The notes under the pieces are model-generated. The model made no database searches. It saw only the letters and a list, made by a program, of their open reading frames with translations, and had not been told where the DNA came from. Shown here piece by piece: positions 1-11,345 of a stretch of DNA of 64,000 bases. Position 1 is the first letter of the stretch. Every line of letters begins with the position of its first letter. Made by a program: the position numbers and the translations under genes. Origin of the DNA: Volutella citrinella (taxonomy: Eukaryota > Ascomycota > Sordariomycetes > Hypocreales > Nectriaceae); the NCBI GenBank assembly GCA_034401135.1, contig JAWZSP010000002.1, forward strand, positions 1,178,001 through 1,242,000. Reading direction: 5' to 3'.

Positions 1-968
1 ATTTGGTCAGATTCGTTGGCGACGGGCTCAAGGGCTCGGAAAATGTCCTCGGTGTAGTGCCAACGCACAGTGCGGTCCAGCTCCCTGTATGGTGGTTGGT
101 CATATTGGGAATAGAATATCAGCTCCTTGAGACGCGGGAGCGGAGACACTAGGCTAAATAGCACATTTTGGGGCACGATTTGAATGTCAATGTGCAGAGT
201 TTCGACCTTTGCACGATAGTTGAATCGAGTCTCGGAGGGTGGTCGTTCAAGCAGCGCAGCAAGACGCCGAGCCCTACCAGCCGAAGTAATTGGGGGCGAG
301 CGGTAGATCGCCGTCAGTGCAGCCTCGGAAAACGCTTTGCACGTAAGGGCGACGCCAAGCAGCCAGTTGACGTCCAACGTATCATACCCTCCAGTGGCCG
401 CAGCGTAGTAAAAGATATCAGTCCACGCCCCGTATGGCATTTGGGGATCTCGCCAATTAGGAATATTGCCTTGCGGGATTTCGGGCTCGATTCGCGCGGT
501 GGATTCGGTTCGCCTCTTCTTCGGCGTGCTCGCGGTCTTCCGTGTGGCTCTCTGGCGCTTTGGGCGGTGCGGGCGGTTCGGCCTGCTCTGTGACTGGGCA
601 GGCTGGTTCTGAGCGTGGCTCTGTATTTGACGTGCTGATGCCTGGCGCGTGCTCCGACGATTTCCGGGGCTTCTTTTCGCGATTCCACCCTCCCTAGACT
701 GCGTGCCGCGGCGTGATGATCGTGAAGCAAAGACTTGGCTCGCGGATTCATCCCCGCTTTCCGCGTCATCGTCCGTTTCAGGCCCGAGGTCAGCCGAGTC
801 AGACTCATCGTCTTCAGATGAATCATCTTCATTATAATGAACACGGGGATGCGATCGAGTTGAGGATCGGGTCGGGGTTGAATCTGGAACGTGCGACCGG
901 CGGCTCGGGTTGCGCCTCGAGGTTCCAGCACCATCGGAGGGCGGCGCTAGGCCTCTGGTTCTGGCCAT
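1..968 (-). CDS. F-box protein, 3' end beyond window
   Basis: The frame is open from an ATG at 968 down to the left edge (about 322 codons) with no stop, so the C-terminus is missing. The first ~150 residues are low-complexity: basic and serine-rich, with an acidic stretch (EDDSSEDDESDSADLG) and an Arg/Lys-rich segment (TPKKRRTES). A folded part follows, with motifs such as YGAWTDIFYYAA, NWLLGVALTCKAF and FNYRAKVETLHIDI. This is the layout of fungal F-box proteins, in which a short F-box-like helix pair precedes leucine-rich sequence; such proteins act as substrate adaptors of SCF ubiquitin ligases. The assignment rests on remembered family resemblance. The substrate is unknown. The gene is divergent from the SUZ12-like gene. 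Confidence 0.7.
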   Translation of the reverse strand, partial: MARTRGLAPPSDGAGTSRRNPSRRSHVPDSTPTRSSTRSHPRVHYNEDDSSEDDESDSADLGPETDDDAESGDESASQVFASRSSRRGTQSREGGIAKRSPGNRRSTRQASARQIQSHAQNQPAQSQSRPNRPHRPKRQRATRKTASTPKKRRTESTARIEPEIPQGNIPNWRDPQMPYGAWTDIFYYAAATGGYDTLDVNWLLGVALTCKAFSEAALTAIYRSPPITSAGRARRLAALLERPPSETRFNYRAKVETLHIDIQIVPQNVLFSLVSPLPRLKELIFYSQYDQPPYRELDRTVRWHYTEDIFRALEPVANESDQ

Positions 969-2393
969 GTCGGAGGGAAGTGCACTGCGCCATCTTGTAT
1001 CAGTATTTAGAAAGGCCCAAACAACTCCATGATGCTGGAATTAGACCATCAGATAGGATATTGGTGAGGCATGAGCAGCTGGCGCAATAAGAGATCACTC
1101 ACAGAGTGGGCAAGCTAGCCGGCTAGCCTGCGCTCTGGGCTGGCTTAGAGCAGGCGTGTAGCCATGGAAATTCGATGACAATATAGCAGACGTATTGCGA
1201 TTCCGGTCGTGGCTGTCAAAAGTCCATCGGCGGTGGCGTCGCGCAGTGACGGAGGACTGATGTGGAAGAAGGGAATTCACGATGGCCTGAGAAGGCAGTT
1301 GAGGGTCTGGAGGGGCAAGTCGCGCCTGTGGTGCCTGGGGAAGCTCAGCCGTGCGTTAGTCCGACGGGGTCGTAAGTACGTACCCAGTTAGATGTGGGCC
1401 AGGCTACGCGCCAATCGCCAGGTGGCTAATAATTATTATCAACACAAAGGGAGGAACCAAATAGTATAGTCACTCGCGTACTATATTTTCTAGATTAAAT
1501 GGAGAGATTTTCGGCGCAGAATTTTCAATCCGAGACTGAGGTTCAAGGTTGGTATCCCGCTGGATCGACCATCTAGGTGACGGGACAGATGCATGCGGAA
1601 CGGGATGCATCATAGCCTCGATATGGTCTTGTGCTCATGGTGTGGGGCTCGTGAAAAAAGAGGTGACATGCTTGTAAACAAACTCTCAGGATCCATGTCG
1701 CCACGTCTCCGTTGCCGGAAGTTGATTCTCCCGCCTCGCTTATTGCATGAAGCCGAACCCTGCAAGCGCCGGCCCCAATGACTGGCTGTGATTTGTGAAT
1801 GGCTCCTGCCGGCTTTGTCTCTAGCCCACGGACCAGGGCATCCAGGATGTGTGATCCAGGCGCTAGGCCTTATTGGGAGTCGTGATAGAATCTCCCTGTT
1901 CCCTCTCCAGCTCAGGCACGCGTCGCATCGTTGTCGAGCAAACAACGGCTTACATGACAACCACTGCCCTGCCGCGCTCAGCGCCCCGACCATAGCTTCA
2001 ACTTTGGCGCTTGCACGCTCGGGCAGGCATTCACACAAAGAAGCCACGCAGCGGCAGTGACGCAGCGACGACCATCGTGGCCTCAGCGCCAGCCGTTAGC
2101 ACGCGACTGCACTCCTTATTTACACCCAGCACCGCGCCATCTCATCGCCACATCACCTCCACGAGACAAGGCTCTGTCCCTGCGTTTGGCCTTGCCTGGG
2201 TGCCCTCCAGTCGCACCTGTTTCCCACTTGCCTTCCTTCCACCCTCTCTCTTTCTCTCCCACCTCTGCCCGACTCATGACAATGAGCACCACGGTCATTC
2301 GTCTTTGAGCAAATCTCAACCACCGCAGACGCGACGATCCCCAGTCGCCGCTCTGCAAGCCACCTCAATCATCGGTCCTGTTGGCTCCCAGCC
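969..2393. promoter_or_regulatory. Divergent intergenic region, F-box gene / SUZ12-like gene
   Basis: About 1.4 kb between two divergent starts. I see no convincing coding frame; short open stretches lack ATG starts or homology. A long pyrimidine tract at about 2215-2265 is typical of fungal core promoters and lies about 130-180 bp upstream of the SUZ12-like ATG. Confidence 0.5.
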
Positions 2394-4778
2394 ATGAGCC
2401 TGAAATCCCGCGATCAGCGGACTACCTCATTCTTGCAGCAGAGCGCAACCAGCAGCGTGCACGACTCCACCATGGGTATGAGCATTTCCACTCCCAAGCA
2501 CGGCCAGCCGTACAACGGCGACGAGGACGGTGCGCGGCCTCACAAGCGCCGCCGGCTATCCTCGCCGGATTCTTATGACATTGACAATCTCATCGCGTCG
2601 CCACGGACCTCAGATGTCCGCCCGACGCTGCGCATTGAGGTGCTAAAAGTCTTTCACAAGGACTCCAAAAAAATACGCGCAGGCCATGGCACGGTTGTGC
2701 CCCGTGATGTCCTAAACACTAAAGGAACCTGCCGCATCACCATCGTCGACTCAACGTCAACCTATCGTGTGCTGCACTGCCAGAGTCAGGTGTGCGACAT
2801 CACCTCATACAAAAATCCGATCGGGCCCCACCGTGTGGCTCGGGTCGAACTGCCCCATCCCTTCTACGTTCCCGAGGAGAGCATCCTCATCAACAGGCCC
2901 GATGACGGGACCCATGATCTTTCGGACTCATACAAGCTCATCGTCGAGCTGGAAGCCGCCCAGAATGGCCCGTGGCCTCCTCTCGATTCGCATGATTTCG
3001 CAATTTCAGACCTCTGGAAATTTCCGGAATCCTCAAAAGGCCAATGGGTCTTGTCGAGTGAATTTTCAAGCGTTTTTGGCAGGATCAAAAGTTCGCTCGC
3101 TCTCGGGATCGGGTATGATACAAACCAGCCGACTCGGTCCACTGACTACCTAATGGATGTGGATCTTCGTTGGACCACCGGCTTTCGGGCGCTGAAGCGC
3201 TTAGAAAAGGGCTCAAAACCGTGCATCACGGCGATTGACCCGGAAGCGGAGGTCTTTATGAACGGCCAGGCCGAGTCGCTCGTGAACGGTGTGCCAAATG
3301 GTGCCGTCGCTAGCGAGCTCAACAGCCGCGAGACGAATGGCGTCAATGCTACCGAAATGAATGGCATCAATGCTGGCGAGATGAACGGCGTCAATGGTCA
3401 TCTGATTGAGGAATTCTCCCATGAGCCCGAGGACGAATTCGAGGGTGACCAAACCCCTAGCCGATCGCTGCGAGTTCGGGGAAAGAACAAGGTCTACAAC
3501 CTCAAGGTCCTCAGTGATCAGGCCCAAGGCAAGGAGAGGAAGCGAAGAGCACGAAATGCTGCTCAGTCATCGCCGACAGAGGGCCGAGTAACCTACTACC
3601 TGCCCGTTGAACAGCCCGTGTGCCTGGATTATTTCCGCTGTATCACATGCGGCCAGCTCAATGTGTCGATGACCCAATTGCAGCTTCATCTGGAGACGTT
3701 CCATCCCAGATATGATTACGACCTTAAAGTAACGGATCAAGGACCCGTATTTACTGTCTCGCACCAAGCAAGACCGGTGGTATCGCCGTCCAAGACCTTC
3801 CAACTGGGACGGCCAGTCAAACCCTTCAATCTTGAGGCCTATATTGCCGGAGATCAGACTTGGGTCACTTCGCGGTTTGGCCCTGATCACCAGGAGGAGC
3901 CTGCTCAATCTCCAGGCCCGAAATCGTCAATTGCAAGACAGCTCTTTGACTCGGCATCCCACGAGAAGCCCACCCAGGAGCAGCCGGTTCAAGAGAAGAC
4001 GGCGGTCCAAGAGAGTCAGGAGCAGGTTCCTCGCCCCATTGCCAGACCGAAGAAGAAAGTCCTAGTTCCACAGACCAACCAGCCGCTGTTCGACTACGTC
4101 AGCAAAAAGCGATTGAAGGCTGGCGATGAGATGCCAGCGCAACCGATAGATAATGCGTGGTCACTTCAGAAGCACCTTGAAAGTATCGGCGAGTATTCCG
4201 ACGTAACACCGCCTGAGAAGGAATACATACGCAAATGGGATCGCTTTCTTCTGCAACAAAGTATTACCACTAGCGCATACTTGCCGCGGACTTGGCTTGC
4301 GTTTGTTCGTGAGCACGCTTCATGGCTGGTCGCCGGCAAGCACCGCATGATTGAATTCGGCAAGCATCAAAGCGTCTTCCTCGCGCGTGACATTCTAGAT
4401 GAGAATGTCATCAATGAGGCCATGCAACTCATAAACAAGGCAAGAGCCGTGCTGCAGAGTAGCCAGAAGCAGCAAAATGGCGGCGGCGGCTTGCAAGTGA
4501 CGGAATTGGCACCAAAGCCCTCTCCTCGTGCGTCTCATATCCTGCGGGGCACAAACGGATGTGTGGTGTGCCAGCTACCCGTTCTCCCGCCCAGAATGCT
4601 AGTTTGCTCGAACAAGGTAAGTGACTCCGTGCATCTTGCTGCTCCAGTCCTAATATGACTCCAGGCGTGCGGTCAACGGTTGTATCACGCCGACTGCATC
4701 CGGGAGAATGCCAAGGTTACTGTCAATGAGCCGAAGTGGCTCTGTAATGGCTGCAGCGATTTGCGCGAATCTTCTTAG
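2394..4778 (+). CDS. Polycomb SUZ12-like protein with VEFS box and C-terminal PHD-like finger
   Basis: Two exons, 2394-4616 and 4665-4778, joined by a 48-nt GTAAGT-CAG intron; 778 residues to the first stop. SUZ12 is a core PRC2 subunit that supports H3K27 methylation in the nucleus. A single C2H2 finger begins near residue 416 (CITCGQLN...HLETFH), and the VEFS box spans about residues 562-682 (QPLFDYVSKKRL ... NEAMQLINKAR). The C-terminus carries a C4HC3 PHD-like finger from residue 723 (CVVC...CSNK|AC...H..C...WLCNGC) split by the intron between its third and fourth ligands. A Gly/Asn-rich NGVN/NGIN repeat lies near residues 300-345. In the same frame, 71 further open codons follow the TAG at 4776-4778 and run to a TAG at 4992-4994 with a strongly basic RG/RR-rich composition, so the annotated end may not be the ancestral end. 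Confidence 0.9.
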
Positions 4779-4994
4779 AACGAGGATCAAGCACCGCGTC
4801 GCACCAGGAAGGCTCGTCGGATTGTGGGAGGACCCAGCACAACCGCAGGGCCGCAGCTTCTGCGGAGGGGTAGAACTGGGCCATCCGCGGCATCTAGAGA
4901 TTCTGGGACTAGACCAGGTGCCCAGTTGAATGCGCCACGCCAGCCAAGAGGTCGAACTCGAAGGAAGCCCGCAAAGTACCAAGATGTAATCTAG

Positions 4995-5360
4995 TTAGAG
5001 GTAGGGCGCATGGAAGGAGTTTTGAGGGTTTATTTGCGTCTGTTTGCTCAGCACCCCGGTTGGGCTCGCTTGCTCCGCATCATGTCGGTCTATGCAGCGT
5101 TGCTCGGTTTAGAAGCATAACAAGATTTTGTTTGTTTACCGAAACTGTACATTAAGCGTTCAAAAGTATGATTGTTACAACAAGCAGCTTGCTCAGCTTC
5201 CACCCGTGCGTGATTGCGTTGAGGATGTAGTGGTTGTGTAACTCAACTTGCACAGTATCAACTATCAAGATGATTGAAGGATGCCGGCGAGCGGTCTTCT
5301 CCGTTGAATGATCTTGCTGATGAAACGTATTTCCAGCAAGCGGTAGCTACCCCCTTTCGG
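4995..5360. other. Intergenic, 3' flank of the SUZ12-like gene
   Basis: No gene is visible. It is moderately AT-rich 3' flanking DNA. A G-rich run lies just beyond it, at about 5370-5387. Confidence 0.4.
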
Positions 5361-6253
5361 TCACAACTTGGAGGGAGGGGGGGGAAGGGAGTGGCAACGC
5401 CGCTTGTGGTTGAGAACGAAGAGAGTATGAGCTATCTCGTCAAACAGTATCGACAAGATCTCAGTATGGGTCTTCGCGACAGACAGCCTGGCAACCCAAG
5501 AGTATGTAAAGCAGGTACCTGGGCTGCCAAGCCCGAGCTGTTCACTGCTGACAATATATAAGCAGAGGTGTATTAACATATACCTGGATTCGGAGCGAAG
5601 CATGGGATCGAGATCCATGGGGATGGCGAGTAAATCAAGCCTCATTACTTCCCTCAACTCATCAACACGTACGAGAATCCAGTCTTGTACCAGTAAGAAC
5701 TCGCCGTCAATGACGAACATCCCTTGCGGCTCAACTAAGGGCAAAATCTCTTTGCCTGGACGACAGTGCGGTTGTTTTGCTTGCCTTCTTGGCCTTACTC
5801 AATTTCTCGCCTTTTTGCAGGCACAACGATGTGATTAAACTCCATCGCAATCGATAAACCCGTGATAGCCAGGTCGGTCCCAATGATAGGCTGCTCAAGG
5901 GGCTGTGCTGTGGGCGCGGGCCGCCAACAAGGCGACACCACCAAGTCATGTGCTAGCCCATCTAGCCGTGAGCACTTCTTCCAAGACAGCAGCATCATCG
6001 CACTAGTTTCCAAGGGCGGGTCCAAAATCCCGGGCTGCTACGCCGAGTTGCTCGCCAGGCAGCTTGTTAGTCTGTTGGCGTCAAAGACGTTGAAAAAAGG
6101 GCTCGCTTGCAAGGGGCCGCATGCAAGACCCATCTCTTTCGCATCACGTTGGGCGTCCCTGGCAGCTAATTTGAGTTGGAAGCCAGAAACTTGGTGCAAT
6201 TCTTGACGCCGGCTAATCATGAAAAATAGGACCTTGGTATGCTCCAGAGTCAT
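5361..6253 (-). pseudogene. Unrecognised gene, probably multi-exon or degraded
   Basis: An ATG at 6253 opens a frame of 71 codons (MTLEHTKVLFFMISRR...) to a TAG at 6038-6040. The same frame then stays open to 5795 (DPPLETSAMMLL ... IVVPAKRREIE). A third protein-like stretch in another frame covers about 5744-5590 (EPQGMFVIDGEFLLVQDW...) and ends at a possible GTATAT donor. The composition looks like a real globular protein cut by stops and frame changes. A weak intron (GTCTTT donor, GACTAAC branch, GCGTAG acceptor) could remove the internal TAG, but I could not join all the pieces cleanly. I do not recognise the family. Confidence 0.3.
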
Positions 6254-7134
6254 GGACTTGGGCGTTGGGCGGGCAAGATTTCTCGATGATGGCCAACCAA
6301 AGTATGACGAAGGCGGTCCTCTGGCTTCTGGGTATGTACTCTGAGATAACAGTGCAGTGATCAGTAGGTTGTGGCTTCATTTAATATGACCCCATTGCCT
6401 AGACTTGGCTTCTTTCTTGGACAATGACTGATGCTTCATTTGATCTTCATTGCTTTCGTTATTGGAACTCGGGATCCAATCACATGAGCAAACTCTAATT
6501 CGTCGAGGCCAAACTGCTTGCCGTGATCTGACACCTACACTCTTCCGCCCGCCCTTTTTGAATCACCGATGAGATGTTTTGTCATTTCAAATTGCAACTC
6601 CTGAGAAAAACACCCACCCACAAGGGTACGCCCGCAGACCGAGGCATCCAAACTTGAAAATCAAAGTGGCACCAACACATGGTTGCCGCACATGCATATT
6701 CAGGTTTTCCAGAGAAAAACTGCTACATGAGGTTATCTAAACCGTTAATTGGATGACCTGCTCAATCCACCGTCCTACTCTGGTGGAAGGCTCCCGGACG
6801 CGGAACTAAGTAGAGGCTGCGGAGGATGACCATGACCAGCCTAAGGCACATGGGTACGACTTGTGGAGGGCGCCCGCCAGAAGCCATACACGTCAAATAG
6901 GTACGCGAGTGTCCTACTGGCGGCTAACAATGTCCAGCAGTGCATGTCTTGGAACACACAATAAATAGCACTTGGAGTCGAGTACTTTCTTTTCTACCTT
7001 CGCCATGAGCAGAGCCCTGGAATCAATGGCTGGTGGGCCGGCTTATGTCATTTCAGACAGGCCGGTTCAAACGTCGGGCAGGCGCCAAGCGGCAGCAGCC
7101 ACTAACTGCAACCAACTTCGACAGCCGATCCGTC
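6254..7134. promoter_or_regulatory. Intergenic, upstream of the Zn2Cys6 regulator
   Basis: Non-coding region upstream of the regulator at 7135. An ATG at 6972 opens an upstream frame that ends at 7190, overlapping the true start in another frame; it could act as an upstream ORF but has no protein-like features. An ATAAATAG element occurs near 6960. Confidence 0.4.
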
Positions 7135-9214
7135 ATGGTTTCCGAGCGCCCTTTGAAGCGATTGCGTCGCGACACGCGAAGATGCTATGAATGTCAGTAA
7201 TATCCTCCCTTCAGCAGCATTCCGACACGGCCAGTTGGTACTAAACAGAACTCTCGCAGGCCGGCGCCGCAAGGTCAAGTGTCAGTTGGCTAGCGAGGCA
7301 GTGGGTGTGTGCTCAGAATGCGTCAAGACGGGCGCCGTCTGCAGCCTCGACCCGCCCTCAGAGGAAGCTGCACCGCCAAATGAGCCCGGCAGCGGCGGAT
7401 GGGCCAAGGACCAGGACGCGAGGCTGCGGAGGATCGAGGAAATGCTGCAGAAGGTGTTGCAGGCCCAGGAGTTGGCGTCGGCGCAGGCGACGAGGTCAAC
7501 TGACACATTACGCCTACCTGATGTCGCGATGGCCATTGGCGAGCCTTCGGGATTCACACTGACAGAGTCGGCCACGTCTTTTGACTCCATCTTGGACTAT
7601 GATCCGTCAGGGACCGCGAGCGACTACTCCCTGGATTTCTCACGCCTTCTAGGTCGTGACCCGAGCGAGCAGGCGTTGATTGACCTGCTTCCGAGTCAGA
7701 AGGATGCTACCACCATCTACTCCAGGACGAGGGCATGGATCATAGAATTTCCCCAGTACGTAGGCCTCGCTCTCACCTCAAGTCTCGCCAAGTCATCTAT
7801 CTGTCTAACCCAATCCACCTCCAGATCACCGGGCGAATACTGGCGGCCTAACAGTGATCCCAACCCGCACAGAGAGATGGCTCTGGGGTCCAACACCGCC
7901 TCCATTGCGCAGATGCTCCTACTCTTTGTGCTTTGTCTACAGCAGCTCCCTGCGGACTTTGACGATGGCCAGCTCGAGATCCGTGACCAGAAAGGAACCA
8001 TCAAGTCTTGCGTGCGTGCTGTCACGACGGTACTCGCAGATGATGACTCTGCATGCGCCGTTGGGGGTGTAGAATGCATGATTCTGCTGGCAATGATATA
8101 TGTCAACGATTTCGACATACGGCGAGCCTGGTTGGTGGTCAGGCGCGCGCTCGACGTGGCGCGCCTCCAGGGCTTCCATGAGGCCTTCGATCCGTCAGAT
8201 AGCCACCTGGCCGCCTTAGATGGGGTCGCGTACCAGGGCCAGTTGTGGGCCACGGCCGTGGCGTTTGACTGCTACTGTAGCTTGCTGCTTGGCGTCGAAA
8301 CTGCTGCTGGCGTCAAGCCCTTTGGCAGCTACAAGTGGTCCAGCGTGGCCGACGCAAACGACGCAAACGACGCCAACATCCCTCTCTCACTCATTTCCAT
8401 CCAATGGGCTCAGGCCTCAGTATTGGGCCCAGAGGGTAGCGCTGAAGCGGCCAAGGAAATAAACACGGCACTGGATCAGATTGAGGGCGCTGTGCTCCAG
8501 GCGGCCGATCGGCGACAAAGGCGCTCGCTTACAGAAGCGAAGGAATACGATCGCGTCCTACGGCAGATCTGGTTCCTCCAGCTTAGGGTATTGGTCAACA
8601 TCGCAGCTCTCGCAGAGCATGAGACGGGTGCCGATCAAGGGCAGTACAGAGAAAGCGCCCTGGAGGCGGCGAGGCTCATCCTCCATCTCTACGAAACGGT
8701 CCGCCGGTCGAGCAGCTTCCAGCAGTGCCCAGTCATTGACATTTCGGCTTTTATTGGGGCCACAGCCATTATCCTCGCCCATTCTCCAGAGCGTCAAGGC
8801 TCGAGACTACAGTCCGATCTGGTTCTCGCAGAACAGGTCACCGATTCGCTGACTGATCTCGGAAACTCGTCCCCAAGAGAAAATATCGCGAAGCAAAGTG
8901 CCCAGGTACTCAGCGCGCTCCTAACCGCGCGCAACGGCGGGGACAGCCTCAACCCTCCACTTGCGGAGTCGCTTGAGCTTGCCAGCTCCTCGTCTGCCAA
9001 CAACTCAGGAAAGTTGCTACTGTCGGCCGATGACATAAATGGCGCTCGCGACACAATGGTCAAAGTGTTTCAACGACGGCTCTCTCACAACTCGGCAGCC
9101 TTTGCGCTGATTGAGCAGGCATTGGGGCTGCTGAGCCGGAAACAAACCCCTAGGATGACTCTCACAGATTCGGATTTCCTGGATACGTTGCTGGACAATG
9201 ATGTATTATATTAA
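7135..9214 (+). CDS. Zn2Cys6 fungal transcription factor
   Basis: Exons 7135-7192, 7260-7755 and 7825-9214 give 647 residues. The first intron (GTCAGT...CGCAG) interrupts the zinc cluster. Splicing restores CYECRRRKVKC followed by CSEC and a last Cys, that is C-X2-C-X6-C-X9-C-X2-C-X6-C, the binuclear cluster that binds CGG half sites. The ATG at 7135 is chosen because it supplies the first two cysteines. A short coiled segment follows (RRIEEMLQKVLQAQEL). The second intron is 69 nt (GTACGT...CTAAC...CCAG) and is a stopless multiple of three, so its removal is inferred from splice signals. The long C-terminal region matches regulators of this class but shows no motif that reveals a target pathway. 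It converges on the reductase gene with 45 bp between stops. Confidence 0.85.
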
Positions 9215-9259
9215 AACCTTACTTGTATACACACGAAACTGCGCTTCAAACCGGCCGCA

Positions 9260-10086
9260 CTAGGAAGATGCTGCGCTCGCTCTCGCCTTGAGCAGTTCCT
9301 TGCCCTTGGTGACAATGCGTGGATTCAGGACGATGATGTCCGTCTCGCTTCCGCCGAGAGCCAGGTAGACAAAATAGGCGGCCAACTCGTTATCTCGTAT
9401 CACCCAGTTCTCTCCCAGCGACATCTCCAGCAGCTTTGGGCCAAGACCCTGCTTGGAGAAGACACCACCTGGCCGGAGGATGAACGGCTGCCACCAGGGC
9501 TTGTGCTTCTCCGCGAGCTCAATTGCGGTCGTGTCATGGCGTCCCTGGTCAGTCAGCGTCTACGTTCTGCAACTCCATCGTCCGCCTATCTCACCTTGGC
9601 CTTGCGCGTTGTCGACAAAAAGTACAGCGACTGCGACTGGTTCTGGATGACAAACTTGCCGCTCGTGTGCAGGTATCGGAAGCTAGGTCTCTCGCTCGCA
9701 GGGATTTGGCTGCGCAGCTTGATGAATGCATTCTGGAAAGCAAGCGGGTAGTCGATGTTGGCGGGCGAAGGTCCTTCCAGGTCGCCAATGGTCCTGTCGG
9801 CATCGTCAGCACCGTCCAACTTGCCCAGACATCTCCTAAGGTGCAAGCAATGGTGTACTCACCATATCATGGCGCTGGCATCCTTGTGCGGCGCAAGAAT
9901 TTCATCCGTCCACGAACCCAGGTCCTTCATAATGACTGTCTGAAGCTTGGGGCTGGTCGGAACCTTGTCTGGCAGCGGGCGGCGAACAAAGGCGACGACG
10001 CTTGCGACTTCGGGGTGAGACAGGCACTCTTCCAACGCAGCGCCGCCAATGAAGCCAGTGGCTCCAGTAATCAAGATCTTGGCCAT
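9260..10086 (-). CDS. NAD(P)-binding Rossmann-fold reductase/epimerase-like protein
   Basis: Three exons, 10086-9863, 9793-9595 and 9544-9260, encode 235 residues. The N-terminus ILITGATGFIGGAAL carries the GxxGxxG dinucleotide-binding motif of atypical/extended short-chain dehydrogenases, after a single beta strand. WWQPFILRPGGVF further on matches the segment near the substrate pocket of these proteins. Introns are 69 and 50 nt with GTGAGT/GTGAGA donors; the first splits the Trp codon after MI. The protein is short for a full epimerase, as in many small fungal NAD-binding proteins of unknown substrate. No signal peptide or membrane segment is visible. Its tail-to-tail position with the Zn2Cys6 gene may be chance. 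Confidence 0.8.
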
Positions 10087-11345
10087 TTCTAGGTGACAGA
10101 GAATTATCAAAATTCTTGAGAGGTGAGGTGAGAAGTGAGATGGAGAAGCGGGCGACCCAGGCTATCGCACAGGCTAGATATATACTCCGTGGTGGCGTCA
10201 GATAATGATGCCTTCTCGGCCGGCTCGGCCGACGCAGATCGGCACCGCAATTTGCAACCCTGGCGCGCCCGCCTTACCTTGGAAAGAAGAACGAAGACTG
10301 AAATCGAATCACGGTCTCCTAGATTGGGGATTCGAGGATGAAAAAGAAAGAAAAAATCCAAGAAGTCGTCTCTGGGAGGAGTGCAAGGCAGGCTGCACCG
10401 GTGCGACAATCCTTTTAAAGCGATTGAAGCGACGACCTAACGCAAGCCACCTTCCTTATATTGTCGCTAATCATCTGCATTCCCTACGCTGTTCTGCAGG
10501 GTTATTGACTCTGTAAATTTTCCTCCGCGAGTTGCCGGCGCTGGGATTTTAGAGTTGAGATGCTGGGAGACTGCGAGATTCGTTAGCAAGCAGCAACCGC
10601 CAAACATCAAACGGGGCCACAAGTGACATTCATATTTCTCGCACATTGATAATTTTGCCTTATGCCCTGGAAGATTTTTAAAGAGTGTTTTGGATGGTTC
10701 TACCAGTTCGATACTGTGCTGGTTAACACTAGGCCAAGGGCCGGACAGAGGTATTTGCAGTAGGTAGACAGTTTGCTAGTCCTAGCAATATTCTCTATCT
10801 AGATGTGCTTCCCATTGACAGGGGTAATACGAAGGAAGTTTGTGTATTTTTTAATATACTTACGATCTCTACTGGGCCTTTCGTCGTTGTCTCGTTGAGA
10901 CCAGATCTTGTACAGAGCCACGTCTTCACTTGGTAAGGGCATCAAGTTTTTGAAATACGTCCACTATTCCATGCTCTTTGACTGCGGTACTGAGCGTTAC
11001 ATTTGTCTCACCTTACACTGATATCTTCATTGAGTCACAGACACCCGGTAGCGAGCAAGGCAGGGATGAGTGGAGTTTTCTATCTCTTAGGGACTATCGA
11101 GGTTGTGCTACTCCGAATAGTTCGATCCAACGCATTACACTTTTGTGGCCATGGAGGCTTGACAGGGGCCCATAGGCAACCGAATATTCAACCAGTCGCC
11201 CTCTGCTGCTTGACTCTGAGAAAGACGACAAATGTTGGGTTGGGTTGGGGAGCGCATTTCAATCTATCCGGATATATACATGCTGTTGTCCACCCAATCT
11301 CGCTCTCCATGATCGCCTCCGGCGCTAACCAACGCGCAGACTGGC
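10087..11345. other. Intergenic, no gene seen
   Basis: About 1.26 kb holding the promoter of the reductase gene and the 3' flank of the Q/H-rich gene. It is AT-rich at 10650-10900. Open frames here have no supporting features. Confidence 0.4.

Noticed and set aside
4716..4778. Alternative intron ending at the TAG of the SUZ12-like gene
   Set aside because: Available donors would make a very short intron and would delete the CNGC ligands of the PHD-like finger.
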